This document shows positions 15,646 through 26,181 of a DNA stretch of 64,000 nt, piece after piece. The DNA comes from Actinoplanes sandaracinus (lineage in GTDB: Bacteria; Actinomycetota; Actinomycetes; Mycobacteriales; Micromonosporaceae). Positions within the stretch are counted from its first letter, which is position 1; every line of letters begins with the position of its first letter. The DNA is taken from assembly GCF_030009775.1 (NCBI RefSeq), contig NZ_JASCTH010000007.1, forward strand, positions 273,188 through 337,187, in the 5' to 3' direction. Below the pieces are notes generated by a model. The model saw only the letters and a list, made by a program, of their open reading frames with translations. It was not told where the DNA came from and did no database searches. The position numbers and the translations under genes were made by a program.

Positions 15646-16476
15646 TCAGGTGGGGGTTCTCCAGGTCCCCGGCGGGTGATCCGGTTTCACCAGGTCGGCC
15701 ACCACGCCGAAGTGATCGCTCGCCCAGACGTCGTCCACCGGTCGGTCGAGGACGCGGTCGCAGTGCGTCACCGTCAAGGTGGGGCCATGCCGGCCCGCCC
15801 GGACCAAGATGTAGTCGATGCGGCGGGACAACGCGGTGGCGACCTCACCGGCCCGCACCAACGGGTTCGCCGCGGTGAACGTGAGCCCCGCGTCGCCGGG
15901 CCGTGCCGTTTCCCATGCGTCCTGATAGCAGACACTGACTCCGTCGAGGGACTGGAGACCTCGCCAGAACCGCATGCTGGCCGCGTCGGGTGTCGCGTCG
16001 AAGTCACCGAGCACGATGGTGTGCTCGACCCCGGGGGCGTACTTCTCCACCAGGCGCGCGGCGGCGACAGCCTGCTGTTCGCGTTCGAGCTCGTAGCCGA
16101 ACTGCCAGCTCGGCTTGTGGTGCGCGACCAGCACCCGGCCTATCGGCGTCTCCACTTCGACCAGGAGCGTCGCGCACCACGGAAACGTCTGTGCACGCTC
16201 GGAGCACCGCTGGTCCCACTCGTCGACGAGCCGGTGGGGCCAGCGTGTCGCCAGCGCTCCACCGACGCCGTCGTCGGCCGCGCGCGAGAACCCGCGCACG
16301 TGGTACCCGGGGCCCAGCAGCTCATCGATGACCTGCGGCGCCGATCCGATGGGGACTTCCTGCAACGCCACGATGTCGGGACTCAACCGCCTCAGCGTGG
16401 CCGCCGACAGATCTCGGCGCCGTTCCCAGCCGGGATTCGCGGGCCCGAGGACATTCATCGTCACCACTCGCACCAC
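15646..16476 (-). CDS. Endonuclease/exonuclease/phosphatase family hydrolase
   Basis: The 276-residue protein shows the motifs of the metal-dependent EEP superfamily in order: N8 in VVTMNVL, metal-binding E40 in VALQEV, a HHKPSW segment, D158/D160 in LGDFDATPD, RIDYILVR, and the general-base pair D254-H255 in WASDHFGVV. Members cleave phosphodiesters or phosphomonoesters in DNA, RNA, phosphoinositides or sphingomyelin. The substrate of this branch is not known from sequence. No signal peptide is seen. The start is a GTG; the nearby ATG is out of frame. Confidence 0.85.
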   Translation of the reverse strand: MVRVVTMNVLGPANPGWERRRDLSAATLRRLSPDIVALQEVPIGSAPQVIDELLGPGYHVRGFSRAADDGVGGALATRWPHRLVDEWDQRCSERAQTFPWCATLLVEVETPIGRVLVAHHKPSWQFGYELEREQQAVAAARLVEKYAPGVEHTIVLGDFDATPDAASMRFWRGLQSLDGVSVCYQDAWETARPGDAGLTFTAANPLVRAGEVATALSRRIDYILVRAGRHGPTLTVTHCDRVLDRPVDDVWASDHFGVVADLVKPDHPPGTWRTPT

Positions 16477-16551
16477 CGCATTATCGGCGATCCGCGCCGA
16501 GCCCGCGCGTTCGGCGGCGGTCCGGCGACGCCGGCCACGAGCACGGGCGGG

Positions 16552-17148
16552 TCAGGGCGGGCAGGATCCGTCGGCGGCGACCGGGCCGATGGCGAACTCG
16601 GGGCCTGCCGCGGCGAATGTGCCGTAGACGCAGGCGGCGCCGGTTGACGCCGCGAACGATGCGGAGCCGATGACGATCTGCGTCAGACCGGCCGAGCGCA
16701 GCGACACGTCGATCACCGGACCGCCGGGCGTCTCGTGCGAGCCTCTCATCCGCAGCGCGAACTCAGTCCTCAGCGCATCGACGCAGGCTTGGGCGCCGGG
16801 AACGGCGGCCTCCGGAACGACCCCACGCCGAGGAGTCGGGCGATGCTTCTGCGCCAGCGCCCGGCGTGCCCCCTCCCCCGGGTCCCTGACGACGAAGGAG
16901 GCCGACGGGTCGATCGCTGGTCTCGGCATAGCGGCTCGCGCACACGCCGCGGTGGCGGACCCGGGCGGCGGCACCGGCGAGGGGATCGGCACGACGACGC
17001 CGGGCGGGGCCACACCGGTGGCGGTGACGACCACGGCGACCCGGTCCGGCCCCGTCGCCTGCGACCCGGGCCGCCCGGCGCCCGGCCCGGCGCAGCCGGT
17101 GAGTGACAGCACCACGGCCACAGCGACTGACCGGTAGTTCGCCCGCAT
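16552..17148 (-). CDS. Putative lipoprotein
   Basis: The 198-residue protein has a typical lipoprotein signal with the lipobox LTGC (Cys19), so it should be lipid-anchored on the outer face of the membrane. A Pro/Val linker and a mature domain with three more cysteines follow (ATAACARA, GAQACVDAL and TGAACVYGT, plus a final GSCPP). The domain reads as mixed alpha/beta (TEFALRMRGSHETPGG). No family is recognised. Upstream on the same strand, after a 138-bp gap, is the putative glycosidase gene. Confidence 0.65.
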   Translation of the reverse strand: MRANYRSVAVAVVLSLTGCAGPGAGRPGSQATGPDRVAVVVTATGVAPPGVVVPIPSPVPPPGSATAACARAAMPRPAIDPSASFVVRDPGEGARRALAQKHRPTPRRGVVPEAAVPGAQACVDALRTEFALRMRGSHETPGGPVIDVSLRSAGLTQIVIGSASFAASTGAACVYGTFAAAGPEFAIGPVAADGSCPP

Positions 17149-17286
17149 GCCCGCCACGGTAACCGACATCGATGCCGCTCGCTGTCCCCGTGCCGGCGAT
17201 CCGCCGAACGGGGCCACCCGGGTCCGCGCCGATGGGGCGACCACGGGCTGCGCCACCGGCTCGCTCCACCGGCGGCTCGCGGGGTC

Positions 17287-18288
17287 TCAGCCGGTGGCCA
17301 GCGACTCGGCGTGGTGCGGCCGGGCCACGGCGGGACGGCGCTGGGCCGACCAGATCGCGTTGAAGGTGTTCAGTGGCTTGGGCGGGTTCAGCTTCGCCAC
17401 GGTGTGCTCGTCCACGGTGCGCTCGTCGAGGGCGAAGTCGCGGCGCCCGCCGATCACCGCGACCCGGCCGGTGTTCTTGCCCCGCTGGTTCCACCAGATC
17501 CAGCCGAGGAAGCTCCACCGCCGCTGCCAGCCGGGCGCCTTGGGATGCCAGGTGGACACCTCGTCGTGCACGCCCTGGAGCCAGGCGGCCCGGGCCGAGC
17601 CGTCGGTGTCGGCGGGCATGCCGATGACGCCCAGTTCGGGGAAGATCCGCGGACGTTTGTCGGCCGGGCCGAACTCGTAGGCCTTGACGTGTTTCAGGAA
17701 CTCTGCCGGCGCCGGCAGCGCCGCCGGACTGATGACCTTCTTGTCGCTGCCGGCCGGGACGTAGCAGTCGACCCCGAAGAAGTCGCCGGTGCCCGGGTCG
17801 TACGTCTTGTAGACGAAGTTGCCCTTCTTCTTGTTCTCCGTCCAGGTCTGGGTGAGGATCGGCCCGCACCTGACCTTGTCCCGGATCTGCGGGCGCAGGT
17901 CGTCGATCATGGCGAGGAACCGGGCGAAATTTCGCCGGTACGCGTCCGGCCCGCCCGCCAGATCGCCCTCGGGCTCGTGGCGGTCGGTGATGAACACCCG
18001 CATCGCCGGGTCGTCGCGAATCCAGGCGGGCATGTCCTCCAGTTGCTGCCGCACACGTTCCACGCCACCGGCGTGGCCGTCGACCTTGCAGCTCAGGAAC
18101 GGGATGGTCCCCTTGCGCCGGCAGTACTCCAGGCGGCTGTCGGACCAGCGCGGGAGAACCTTCAGATCGGCGCCACCGATGGTGACGTCGACCGGGAAGA
18201 TCCGCATGATGTCGTTCCCGGAAAAGAGCGGCTCGTAGAACGCGAGGTTCTCAGCCGCGATGGACGCGCCGATCAGCACAGAAACCAC
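17287..18288 (-). CDS. Putative TIM-barrel glycoside hydrolase-like protein
   Basis: The 333-residue protein has the look of a clan GH-A glycosidase barrel. It has an N-terminal strand MVSVLIGASIAAEN, the motif FITDRHEPEGD (E105/E107, possible acid/base at the end of strand 4), a central DCYVPAG strand, and RIFPELGVIGMP (E218, possible nucleophile at the end of strand 7). WGWIWWN-type aromatic residues follow and could line a sugar site. No signal peptide is present, so it would be cytoplasmic unless the true start is missed. The family number is not assigned; relation to GH26-like proteins is a guess. The region upstream is unusually AT-rich. Confidence 0.5.
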   Translation of the reverse strand: MVSVLIGASIAAENLAFYEPLFSGNDIMRIFPVDVTIGGADLKVLPRWSDSRLEYCRRKGTIPFLSCKVDGHAGGVERVRQQLEDMPAWIRDDPAMRVFITDRHEPEGDLAGGPDAYRRNFARFLAMIDDLRPQIRDKVRCGPILTQTWTENKKKGNFVYKTYDPGTGDFFGVDCYVPAGSDKKVISPAALPAPAEFLKHVKAYEFGPADKRPRIFPELGVIGMPADTDGSARAAWLQGVHDEVSTWHPKAPGWQRRWSFLGWIWWNQRGKNTGRVAVIGGRRDFALDERTVDEHTVAKLNPPKPLNTFNAIWSAQRRPAVARPHHAESLATG

Positions 18289-18409
18289 CTCCGGAGCGAG
18301 TCAAACCCGATTCGATTCACTAACAGACGAATTATCAGATTTTTCCGACTTTCGGGTCATCGGAGCGCCGACCGCCGCGGACACGTCTCACGGAGACGAT
18401 CATCAGCCC

Positions 18410-19561
18410 ATGGACAAAGTCGGTGTAATCGCACTAGTCGTGGTGCTCGGCCTGGGCCCGGCCACCGCGCACGCCGCCCCGCCACCCGCCTCGTGGGGCC
18501 ACGACGGCTACGGTCCCGGCAACACCCGCTACAACCCGGCCGAGTCCGCCGTCAACGCCGCCGCCTTCAACCGGCTGACACTCCGCTGGACCGTCACCCC
18601 CGCGCCGGGCCCGCCCGGTTGCGCGCCCGAACCGGTCGCGCCGCTGGCCGTCGGCGGCCGGGTCTTCCTGCTGGAGAAGGGCGGCGTCGCCGCCTACAGC
18701 GCCGCGACCGGCAAACGCCTGTGGCTCAACAGCGGCTTCAGCCACATCTCCACCGGGCCGATCGTGGCCGGTGGCCTCGTCCTCGTCGCCGACACCCGGT
18801 GCGAGTCGTACAGCTCCTACGACGGCTCCCTGGTCGCGCTCGACGCCGCCACCGGCGCTCAGCGGTGGCGCCGGACCGCCGCCTGGACCATCGACACCGC
18901 GGTGGCCGACGCCGGCACGATCGTCACCTCCGGCTCCTGTGACACCTGCGACGACGCCCGGCACGGCGTGAACGCGTACCGCGTCAGCGACGGCACGCCG
19001 CAGTGGAAGCACCCCAACGAGGTCCTCGCCGGGCCGGTGTCCGCCGGTGGCACGGTCCTGCTCCGCCGCACCACCGGCACGACACAGATCTGGGCCGGCC
19101 GCATCACCACCGGCGCACCGGCCTGGGGGACCGACCAGGCGTCCACCGCCGTCGCCGCGAACCCGGCCGGCACGCAGTTCTACCTCCGCGACGACAGCGG
19201 CCTCGGCGCGCGGTCGGCCGTCGACGGCCGCAAGGTCTGGCACATCCCGAAGGAGGCCGGTGACCTCGCCGCCGACGGCCGGCGCGTCTACGTGGCGTCG
19301 GCCGGCCGGGTCAACACGTACGACGCCGGGTCAGGCCGTCTGCTCTGGACGCGGGCCCTCGCCACGCCGCGGGCCCCGGTGCGCGCCGGCGGCCTGCTCT
19401 ACGTGCTGACCGGCAAGGGAACCCTGACCGTCCTCTCCCCCGCCGACGGCAAGCCCATCAGCTCGAAGACGGCCTACAGCGGACTCGAAAGGCACGTCGT
19501 GCCCGCGGGCGGCCAACTGCTCACCAGCCAGCGCCACACGGTGCGCGCCTACGCTCCGTAA
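18410..19561 (+). CDS. Secreted PQQ-like beta-propeller protein
   Basis: The 383-residue protein has a signal peptide (MDKVGVIALVVVLGLG, cleavage near AHAAPPP) and repeated WD/PQQ-type blades. Each blade carries an Asp/Ser-x-x-(D/T)G(K/A) turn followed by W: YSAATGKRLWL, ALDAATGAQRWRR, RVSDGTPQWKH, SAVDGRKVWHI and YDAGSGRLLWTR. About seven blades are expected. The quinone-ligating residues of dehydrogenases are not evident, so a scaffold or binding role is more likely than PQQ enzymology. Cys pairs near TCDDAR suggest a disulfide. It converges with the MFS gene and overlaps it by 13 bp. Confidence 0.85.
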   Translation: MDKVGVIALVVVLGLGPATAHAAPPPASWGHDGYGPGNTRYNPAESAVNAAAFNRLTLRWTVTPAPGPPGCAPEPVAPLAVGGRVFLLEKGGVAAYSAATGKRLWLNSGFSHISTGPIVAGGLVLVADTRCESYSSYDGSLVALDAATGAQRWRRTAAWTIDTAVADAGTIVTSGSCDTCDDARHGVNAYRVSDGTPQWKHPNEVLAGPVSAGGTVLLRRTTGTTQIWAGRITTGAPAWGTDQASTAVAANPAGTQFYLRDDSGLGARSAVDGRKVWHIPKEAGDLAADGRRVYVASAGRVNTYDAGSGRLLWTRALATPRAPVRAGGLLYVLTGKGTLTVLSPADGKPISSKTAYSGLERHVVPAGGQLLTSQRHTVRAYAP

Positions 19562-20787
19562 CGGTCCGCGCCCGGCCGGACGTCCGCCGAGGGTTCCCCG
19601 ACCGGGGCCGGCCGGCGGGCGGTCAGGGCAGTCGCCACGGCCGTCACCGCCAGCAGCGCCCCGCCGGCCAGGAAGCCCGGCCCGGCGCCCAGGGACTGGG
19701 CGATGACCCCGGCGAGGGCGGCGCCGGCCGCGCTGCCGGCGTTCGTGGCCACGTTGACCCAGGTGCCCGCCTCGGTGGCGGAACCCTCACCGGCCAGGTC
19801 GTCGGCGGCCAGGTAGGCGACCACGTAGACCGGGGCCAGCGCCGTCCCGGTCACGCAGAGCACCAGACCCAGCGTGACCAGGCCGGGCGCCGCGGAGGCG
19901 GCCGTCAGCCCGGCCGCCAGCACACCGGTCAGCGCGGCCAGCTGCCGCCGGTGGCGCCGGCCGTGTGCACGGCGCGCCCAGAGCAGGCCGCCGGCCACAC
20001 TGCCCACGGCGAGCGACGCCTCCAGCAGACCGGCGGCTCCGGGATTGCCGTGCTCCTGGGCGGTGACGGCCAGACAGGTGTACGCCACGCTGCTGCCCGC
20101 CCCGACCGCCAGGATCACGGCCAGCAGCCCGCGCAGCCCGGGCGAGCGCAGCGGCCCGGGGTCCACCAGCGTCCTGGAGCCCGCGGGCGCCGGCTCGCGG
20201 TGCCGGGCGGGCGGTCCGGCGACCATGCCGAGCGTGCCGGCCAACAGCAGAGCCGCCGTGAGCGCCAGCGCCCAGCGGGCCGGCCCCACCGCCACGAGCA
20301 GCCCGGCGATGAGCGGGCCGATCAGATAGAGCGTCTCCTCGACGACCGAGTCCAGGCCGTACGCCCGGGGTTTGAGGCTGGTGCCGGCCGTGAGCCGGCG
20401 CCAGTTCGACCGCATCACCGAGCCGAGCGGCGGGGCGGCCAGGCCGGCCACGCTGATCAGGGCGATCAGCATGACGGGATCGCTGAGCACGGTGGCGCAG
20501 AGCAGGGCCGCGGCGCACACCAGCGCCAGCGGTGGCAGGACGACACTCTGGCTGTACCGCTCGGCGAGACGGGCCTTGGCCGGCAGCGTGACGGCGGTGA
20601 CGCCGAAGCCGGCCGCCGCGAGACCGGCGGTGGTGTACGAATCGGTGGCCTGCTGGATGGTGAACAGGGTGGCGAGCGGAAAGAGACCATAGGCCAGGCG
20701 GCCGACGATCGCGGGCACGAAGGTGCGCAGCGCGAACGGCAGCATGAGCACGGCACGGTAACTCTCCGCGCCGACGGCGCGGGACAT
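19549..20787 (-). CDS. MFS transporter
   Basis: The 412-residue membrane protein has about 12 hydrophobic segments and major facilitator features: a conserved short loop after TM2 (KARLAERYSQS), an Arg-rich central loop (PPARHREPAPAGSRTL) between the two six-helix halves, and Gly/Ala-rich helices in the C-half. It is similar in size and layout to actinobacterial drug or metabolite exporters of the DHA type. The substrate is not known. The gene is single. ATG 20787 has GAGGAG about 11 bases upstream. Confidence 0.8.
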   Translation of the reverse strand: MSRAVGAESYRAVLMLPFALRTFVPAIVGRLAYGLFPLATLFTIQQATDSYTTAGLAAAGFGVTAVTLPAKARLAERYSQSVVLPPLALVCAAALLCATVLSDPVMLIALISVAGLAAPPLGSVMRSNWRRLTAGTSLKPRAYGLDSVVEETLYLIGPLIAGLLVAVGPARWALALTAALLLAGTLGMVAGPPARHREPAPAGSRTLVDPGPLRSPGLRGLLAVILAVGAGSSVAYTCLAVTAQEHGNPGAAGLLEASLAVGSVAGGLLWARRAHGRRHRRQLAALTGVLAAGLTAASAAPGLVTLGLVLCVTGTALAPVYVVAYLAADDLAGEGSATEAGTWVNVATNAGSAAGAALAGVIAQSLGAGPGFLAGGALLAVTAVATALTARRPAPVGEPSADVRPGADRYGA

Positions 20788-21015
20788 GAGAAAGAGACTC
20801 CTCGAACGAAGCGACCAGGAAACGGGAAAGTGGCCCGGTCTACGGCGGCGTCGAGGTCATGCCGAGATCGTAACGGTTTCGGACGCGGCGTGCGGCCCGG
20901 GCGCCTCGTGTCCACTGTCGACGGCGATCGACCGGTACCCTTCGGCAGACCCCTCGATCATCGCGGGCGCCCACCATGGCGGGTGCCCGGCTCCTTTCGG
21001 AAGGTTCCCCTCGCA

Positions 21016-21536
21016 GTGCGCACGTTCTTCGTGACTGTCGTCGCCGTGTTCGTCGCCTTTCTGGTGAGCCCGCTGCTGCGTGCCGACGCCGGCTGCATCC
21101 CCGCCCCGGCCCCGTCGGACCCCGCGTCGGCGCTGCAGCGCTGGAGCGACGAGCAGATCGCCAACGCGCGGATCATCGTCGCCACCGGCGACCGGCGGCG
21201 GGTCCCCGAGCAGGGTCTGGTGATCGCGGTCGCCACCGCCCTGCAGGAGTCCAGCCTGCGTAACCTGCGCGGCGGGGACCGGGACTCCATCGGCCTGTTC
21301 CAGCAGCGCCCCAGCCAGGGCTGGGGAACACCCGAGCAGCTCGCCGACCCGGCGTACCAGACGCAGAAGTTCTACGACAAGCTGCTCACCGTCCAGGGCT
21401 GGCAGGACATGCGGCTCACCGAAGCGGCCCAGGCCGTCCAGATCTCGGGCTATCCGGAGGCGTACGCCAAGCACACCCGCGCCGCCACCGCTCTCGTCGA
21501 CGCGTTGAGCGGGACGGCGGCCTGCGAGCGGGCGGT

Positions 21537-21540
<4 letters not shown>
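21016..21540 (+). CDS. Secreted lysozyme-like domain protein
   Basis: The 174-residue protein has a signal peptide (VRTFFVTVVAVFVAFLVS) and a compact helical domain with ATALQESSLRNL, DRDSIGLFQQRPSQGWGT and ISGYPEAYAKH. This pattern matches the lytic-transglycosylase-like domain present in many actinobacterial wall proteins, often misannotated as heavy-metal transporter. The Glu of LQES is the likely catalytic acid, and QQRPSQGWG forms the substrate cleft, so cutting or binding peptidoglycan is the inferred role. The GTG start follows GGAAGG. The 3' end overlaps the convergent ABC ATPase by 4 bp. Confidence 0.75.
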
Positions 21541-22796
<1,256 letters not shown>

Positions 22797-22823
22797 GCCG
22801 GATTCCTTTCCGCCTTCAGAGAT

Positions 22824-23654
22824 TCAGCCCTTGACGGCGCCGTTGGTGAGACCCGCCACGATCTTGCGCTGGAACAGCAGCACGAGGACGACCACCGGGA
22901 TAGTGACCACCACGGCGGCGGCCGCGATGGGCGCGGTCGGCTGCGAGAACTGCGAGGCCCCCTGGAAGAACGCGAGCGCGGCGGGGACGGGCCGGGCCGC
23001 CTCGCTGGAGGTGAGCGTGATGCCGAAGACGAAGTCGTTCCAGACCGCGAAGAAGGTCAGGATCGCCGCGGTGAAGACGCCCGGGGTGGCGAGCGGGACG
23101 ATGACCCGGCGGAACGCCTGCCAGGCGGTGGCGCCGTCGACCTGGGCGGCCTGCTCCATCTCCCACGGGATCTCCCGGAAGAACGCCGCCAGAACGTAGA
23201 CCGCCAGCGGCAGCGAGTACGACAGGTACGGGATGATCAGGCCGAGCCAGGTGTCGTAGAGGCCGATGGAGCGCCACAGGTTGAACAGCGGAGTGGCGAT
23301 CGCGATGACCGGGAAAACGGTGATCGCCAGCGCCACGCCGAGGACCAGGCGTTTGCCGGGGAAGTTCAACCGCGAGACGGCGTACGCCGCGAGCGTCGCC
23401 AGGATCACCGAGATGGTCGTGGCGATCAGCGCCATGCCCACCGAGTTGCGCAGCGCCGTGGTGAACAGGTCGGAGGCGAAGACCGTCCGGTAGTTCTCCC
23501 AGCTCCACACGGTCGGCAGGAACGCGTTGTTGGTGATGTCGTCGCCCTCCTTGAAGGAGAGCGACACGATCCAGAGCACCGGGATCACGGCGTACGCGAT
23601 GATCAGGATCGCGCCGGCGATCCAGCCTGCCTGGGTCCTGCGGCTGGTACTCAT
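22824..23654 (-). CDS. Sugar ABC transporter permease (MalG/SugB type)
   Basis: The 276-residue membrane protein has six predicted helices and the cytoplasmic EAA loop (QAAQVDGATAWQAFRRVIVP) that docks on the ATPase. Its size and the C-terminal VAGLTNGAVKG ending are typical of MalG-type inner permeases of carbohydrate importers. The start codon shares one base with the stop of the upstream permease (TGATG), showing tight translational coupling. The ATPase gene starts 27 bp downstream. Confidence 0.9.
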   Translation of the reverse strand: MSTSRRTQAGWIAGAILIIAYAVIPVLWIVSLSFKEGDDITNNAFLPTVWSWENYRTVFASDLFTTALRNSVGMALIATTISVILATLAAYAVSRLNFPGKRLVLGVALAITVFPVIAIATPLFNLWRSIGLYDTWLGLIIPYLSYSLPLAVYVLAAFFREIPWEMEQAAQVDGATAWQAFRRVIVPLATPGVFTAAILTFFAVWNDFVFGITLTSSEAARPVPAALAFFQGASQFSQPTAPIAAAAVVVTIPVVVLVLLFQRKIVAGLTNGAVKG

Positions 23655-24601
23655 CAGCGCTCACCCCTCTGCTGCGACAGGTCGGTCTTGAAGACCTTCA
23701 CGAACATCACGGCGATGATGACGACGAGGATCGCCAGGATCACGCTGACCGCGGAGCCGAGCCCGACCATCACCCGGCTGATCGTCTGCCGGTAGGCCAG
23801 GAACGACAGGGTCTCGGTGCCCTGCGCGCCGGCGGTCATGATGAAGATGCTGTCGAAGATGCGGAAGGCGTCGAGGGTACGGAACAGCAGCGCCACCATG
23901 ATCGCGGCCTTCATGTTCGGCAGGATGACCCGCTTGACCCGCTGCCACGCCGTGGCGCCGTCGACCTTCGCCGCCTCGAGGTAGTCGTCGGGGATCTGTG
24001 CCAGCCCGGCGAGCAGCAGCAGCGACATGAACGGCGTGGTCTTCCAGATCTCGGCGACGCAGACCGTGACCAGGGCGGACCAGGTGCCGCCGAACCAGTC
24101 GAACTCGCCGAGACCGAACAGGCCGTTCACGAAGCCGTACGTGTTGCTGAACGCGTAGGCCCAGGCGTAGGCGGAGACGACGGTGATGATGCCGTACGGC
24201 ACGAGGATCGCGGTTCTCAGCGCCGTGCGCAGGTAGAGCGCCCGGTGCATGACCATGGCCAGCGCGAAGCCGAGCACCAGCTCGGCGGCCACGGTCACCA
24301 CCGTGATCAGCGAGGTGACGCCGAACTGCTGCCAGAACAGGCCGTCGGTCAGGATCGTCGTGTAGTTGCCGAGGCCGACGAACTCCCGGCCCCCGGGATC
24401 GGTCAGGCGGTAGTCGAACATCGACAGCCAGAGGGCGTTCAGGATCGGGTAGCCGGTGACGGCGACCATCGCGATGAAGGCCGGCCCGGCCAGCAGCCAG
24501 CCCAGGTTGCGCTCGTGCCGGGCGCGGTCGGTCAGCCGGATCCGGCGCCGCGGGGCGCGAGCGGTCGCGGGCCCGCGCGGCGGCGCTTCAACAGTGCTCA
24601 C
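23654..24601 (-). CDS. Sugar ABC transporter permease (MalF/SugA type)
   Basis: The 315-residue membrane protein has an Arg-rich cytoplasmic start (APRRRIRLTDRARHERN), six predicted helices with a first periplasmic-side loop characteristic of MalF-like proteins, and the EAA loop EAAKVDGATAWQRVKRVI. It pairs with the next permease to form the translocation path. The gene follows the binding-protein gene by 8 bp. Among binding-protein-dependent importers the gene order SBP-permease-permease-ATPase matches the lpqY-sugA-sugB-sugC trehalose operon of mycobacteria. Confidence 0.9.
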   Translation of the reverse strand: MSTVEAPPRGPATARAPRRRIRLTDRARHERNLGWLLAGPAFIAMVAVTGYPILNALWLSMFDYRLTDPGGREFVGLGNYTTILTDGLFWQQFGVTSLITVVTVAAELVLGFALAMVMHRALYLRTALRTAILVPYGIITVVSAYAWAYAFSNTYGFVNGLFGLGEFDWFGGTWSALVTVCVAEIWKTTPFMSLLLLAGLAQIPDDYLEAAKVDGATAWQRVKRVILPNMKAAIMVALLFRTLDAFRIFDSIFIMTAGAQGTETLSFLAYRQTISRVMVGLGSAVSVILAILVVIIAVMFVKVFKTDLSQQRGER

Positions 24602-24609
24602 GGCCGCTC

Positions 24610-25914
24610 CTAGATCAGTCGTCGGTTGGACAGGACGGCCTCGAGCAGCTCGTTGCCCTCTCGCGGCGTGGCGCCGGGCGCGAGCGAGTCCGGCGGGTGG
24701 AAGGCGGTCTGGATGGAGCCGGTCACATCGCCGTAGTACGGGCTGACCGGCCGTGGCGTCGCCGCGTCCAGGCCCTCACGGATCTGGTCGGCCATCGGGA
24801 ACAGGTCGCGGATCTCCGGGTCGTCGAAGACGGAGGCGAGGGCGGCCGGGTTGCCCGCGGTCTTCATGAAGTCCTTCTGGCTCTGCGCGTTCGCGAGGCA
24901 GCGGATGGCCTCGACCGCGAGGTCCGGCTTGCGGCTGAAGGAGCTGATCGACAGGCCGAGACCGCCGGACGGCGCCGCGCTCTCGGTGCCGGCGTCGACC
25001 CGGGGGTAGGCGGCCCAGCCGACGTCGTCCTTGAAGTCCGCCGGCAGCGAGCCCTCCTCGATGGCCGCGTCGAAGGCGGCCCAGACGTACGGCCAGTTGA
25101 CCATGAAGCCGCCGTCCGGCGCCTGGAAGGCGGAGCGGGAGTCCTCCTCGCCGGCGGTGCTGAATCCGGCGGGCGCGGCGGGCGAGACGGCGAGGTCGCG
25201 CATGATCCGGGTGGCCACCTCACCGGCCGGGGTGTCCAGGCCGCCCTTGACCTCGTCCGCCGGCAGGTTCTCGGCGCCCGATTCCAGGATCGATCCGCCG
25301 GCCGAGGAGACCAGGGCGTTGACCCAGACCATCAGGCTCTCGTTGCGGCGGCCCTGCGCGGCGAGGGTGACCCCGGCCCGCGTCGCGCCCTCGATGAGCT
25401 GGTCCCAGGTGACCGGGCCGGCCGAGGGGTCGACGCCGGCCTCCCGCAGGACCGACTTGCGGTACCAGAGGAGCTGGGTGTTGCCGTAGAGCGGCGCCGA
25501 CCAGAGCGTGTCCCGGAAGGTGGACTGCACGAGAGGGCCGTCGAGGACTCCGGTGGAGAACTCCTGCCGCTCCTGATCGGTGAACGCGCGCAGGAACCCG
25601 GCGTTGGCGAACTCGGCCATGAACGGCGGGTCGACGCTCACGATGTCCATCGAGCGGTCCTCGGCGGCGAGCCGGCGCAGCAACTGCTCCCGTCCGCCGG
25701 CCGCGGTGTTCGGCAGCCGCTGGATGTTGAAGGAGTAGGCCCCGCCGGACTCGGCCGCGCAACGGGTGGCCACGTCCTCTTGGGCGGCGTCGGCGATGTA
25801 GTAGGTCAGAGTGGTCGATCCGCCGTCCTCGCCTCCACAACCGGTGAGGACCGAGGCGAACAGGACGAGAGCGGATCCGCACGCCCATCGACGTGGCTTC
25901 TTCTCAAGCACCAT
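24610..25914 (-). CDS. Sugar ABC transporter substrate-binding lipoprotein (LpqY-like)
   Basis: The 434-residue lipoprotein has the lipobox LTGC (Cys26) and an SBP type 1 fold. Segments resemble LpqY, the trehalose-binding protein of mycobacteria: LTYYIADAAQ, RREQLLRRLAAEDRSMDIVS-type wording, MAEFANAGFLRAF and APLYGNTQLLWYRKSVL. Trehalose or a related disaccharide is therefore the best guess for ligand, but the ligand residues were not checked. The start at 25914 was chosen because AAGGGA lies five bases upstream; the frame continues 26 codons further. An inverted repeat resembling a LacI-type operator lies about 30 bp upstream. Confidence 0.85.
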   Translation of the reverse strand: MVLEKKPRRWACGSALVLFASVLTGCGGEDGGSTTLTYYIADAAQEDVATRCAAESGGAYSFNIQRLPNTAAGGREQLLRRLAAEDRSMDIVSVDPPFMAEFANAGFLRAFTDQERQEFSTGVLDGPLVQSTFRDTLWSAPLYGNTQLLWYRKSVLREAGVDPSAGPVTWDQLIEGATRAGVTLAAQGRRNESLMVWVNALVSSAGGSILESGAENLPADEVKGGLDTPAGEVATRIMRDLAVSPAAPAGFSTAGEEDSRSAFQAPDGGFMVNWPYVWAAFDAAIEEGSLPADFKDDVGWAAYPRVDAGTESAAPSGGLGLSISSFSRKPDLAVEAIRCLANAQSQKDFMKTAGNPAALASVFDDPEIRDLFPMADQIREGLDAATPRPVSPYYGDVTGSIQTAFHPPDSLAPGATPREGNELLEAVLSNRRLI

Positions 25915-25945
25915 GCTGTCCCTTCGACGGTGAAGGTGCATCTGG

Positions 25946-25959
25946 GTTCGCTTGCGAAC
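25946..25959 (-). promoter_or_regulatory. LacI-type operator-like inverted repeat in the leader of the sugar ABC operon
   Basis: GTTCGC-TT-GCGAAC forms two perfect 6-bp arms 32-45 bases upstream of the binding-protein start. Sugar ABC operons in actinobacteria are typically repressed by LacI-family proteins binding such short palindromes. A TTGACG hexamer lies about 28 bases further upstream (25987-25992, minus strand). No LacI gene is present in the window, so the regulator would act from elsewhere. Confidence 0.45.
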
Positions 25960-26181
25960 TTCAGCCTCGATGTGAGCTGCGTCTCTCGTCAAGAGTCACT
26001 ATGTGCACGGCACTGATCAGGCCACTGTGGCCGGTGGGCCGAAGGTTGCATGGAGAGATGCATGTCTCTGATTCGGCTCCCGAAACTCCCAGAAACGTGC
26101 CACGCCCTCCGGGGAACGGCCGGTCCCCGCTGCGCTCAGGTCAGCCTCTCCCCGGCGAAGATCAGAAAAGGGAGGGTCCAC

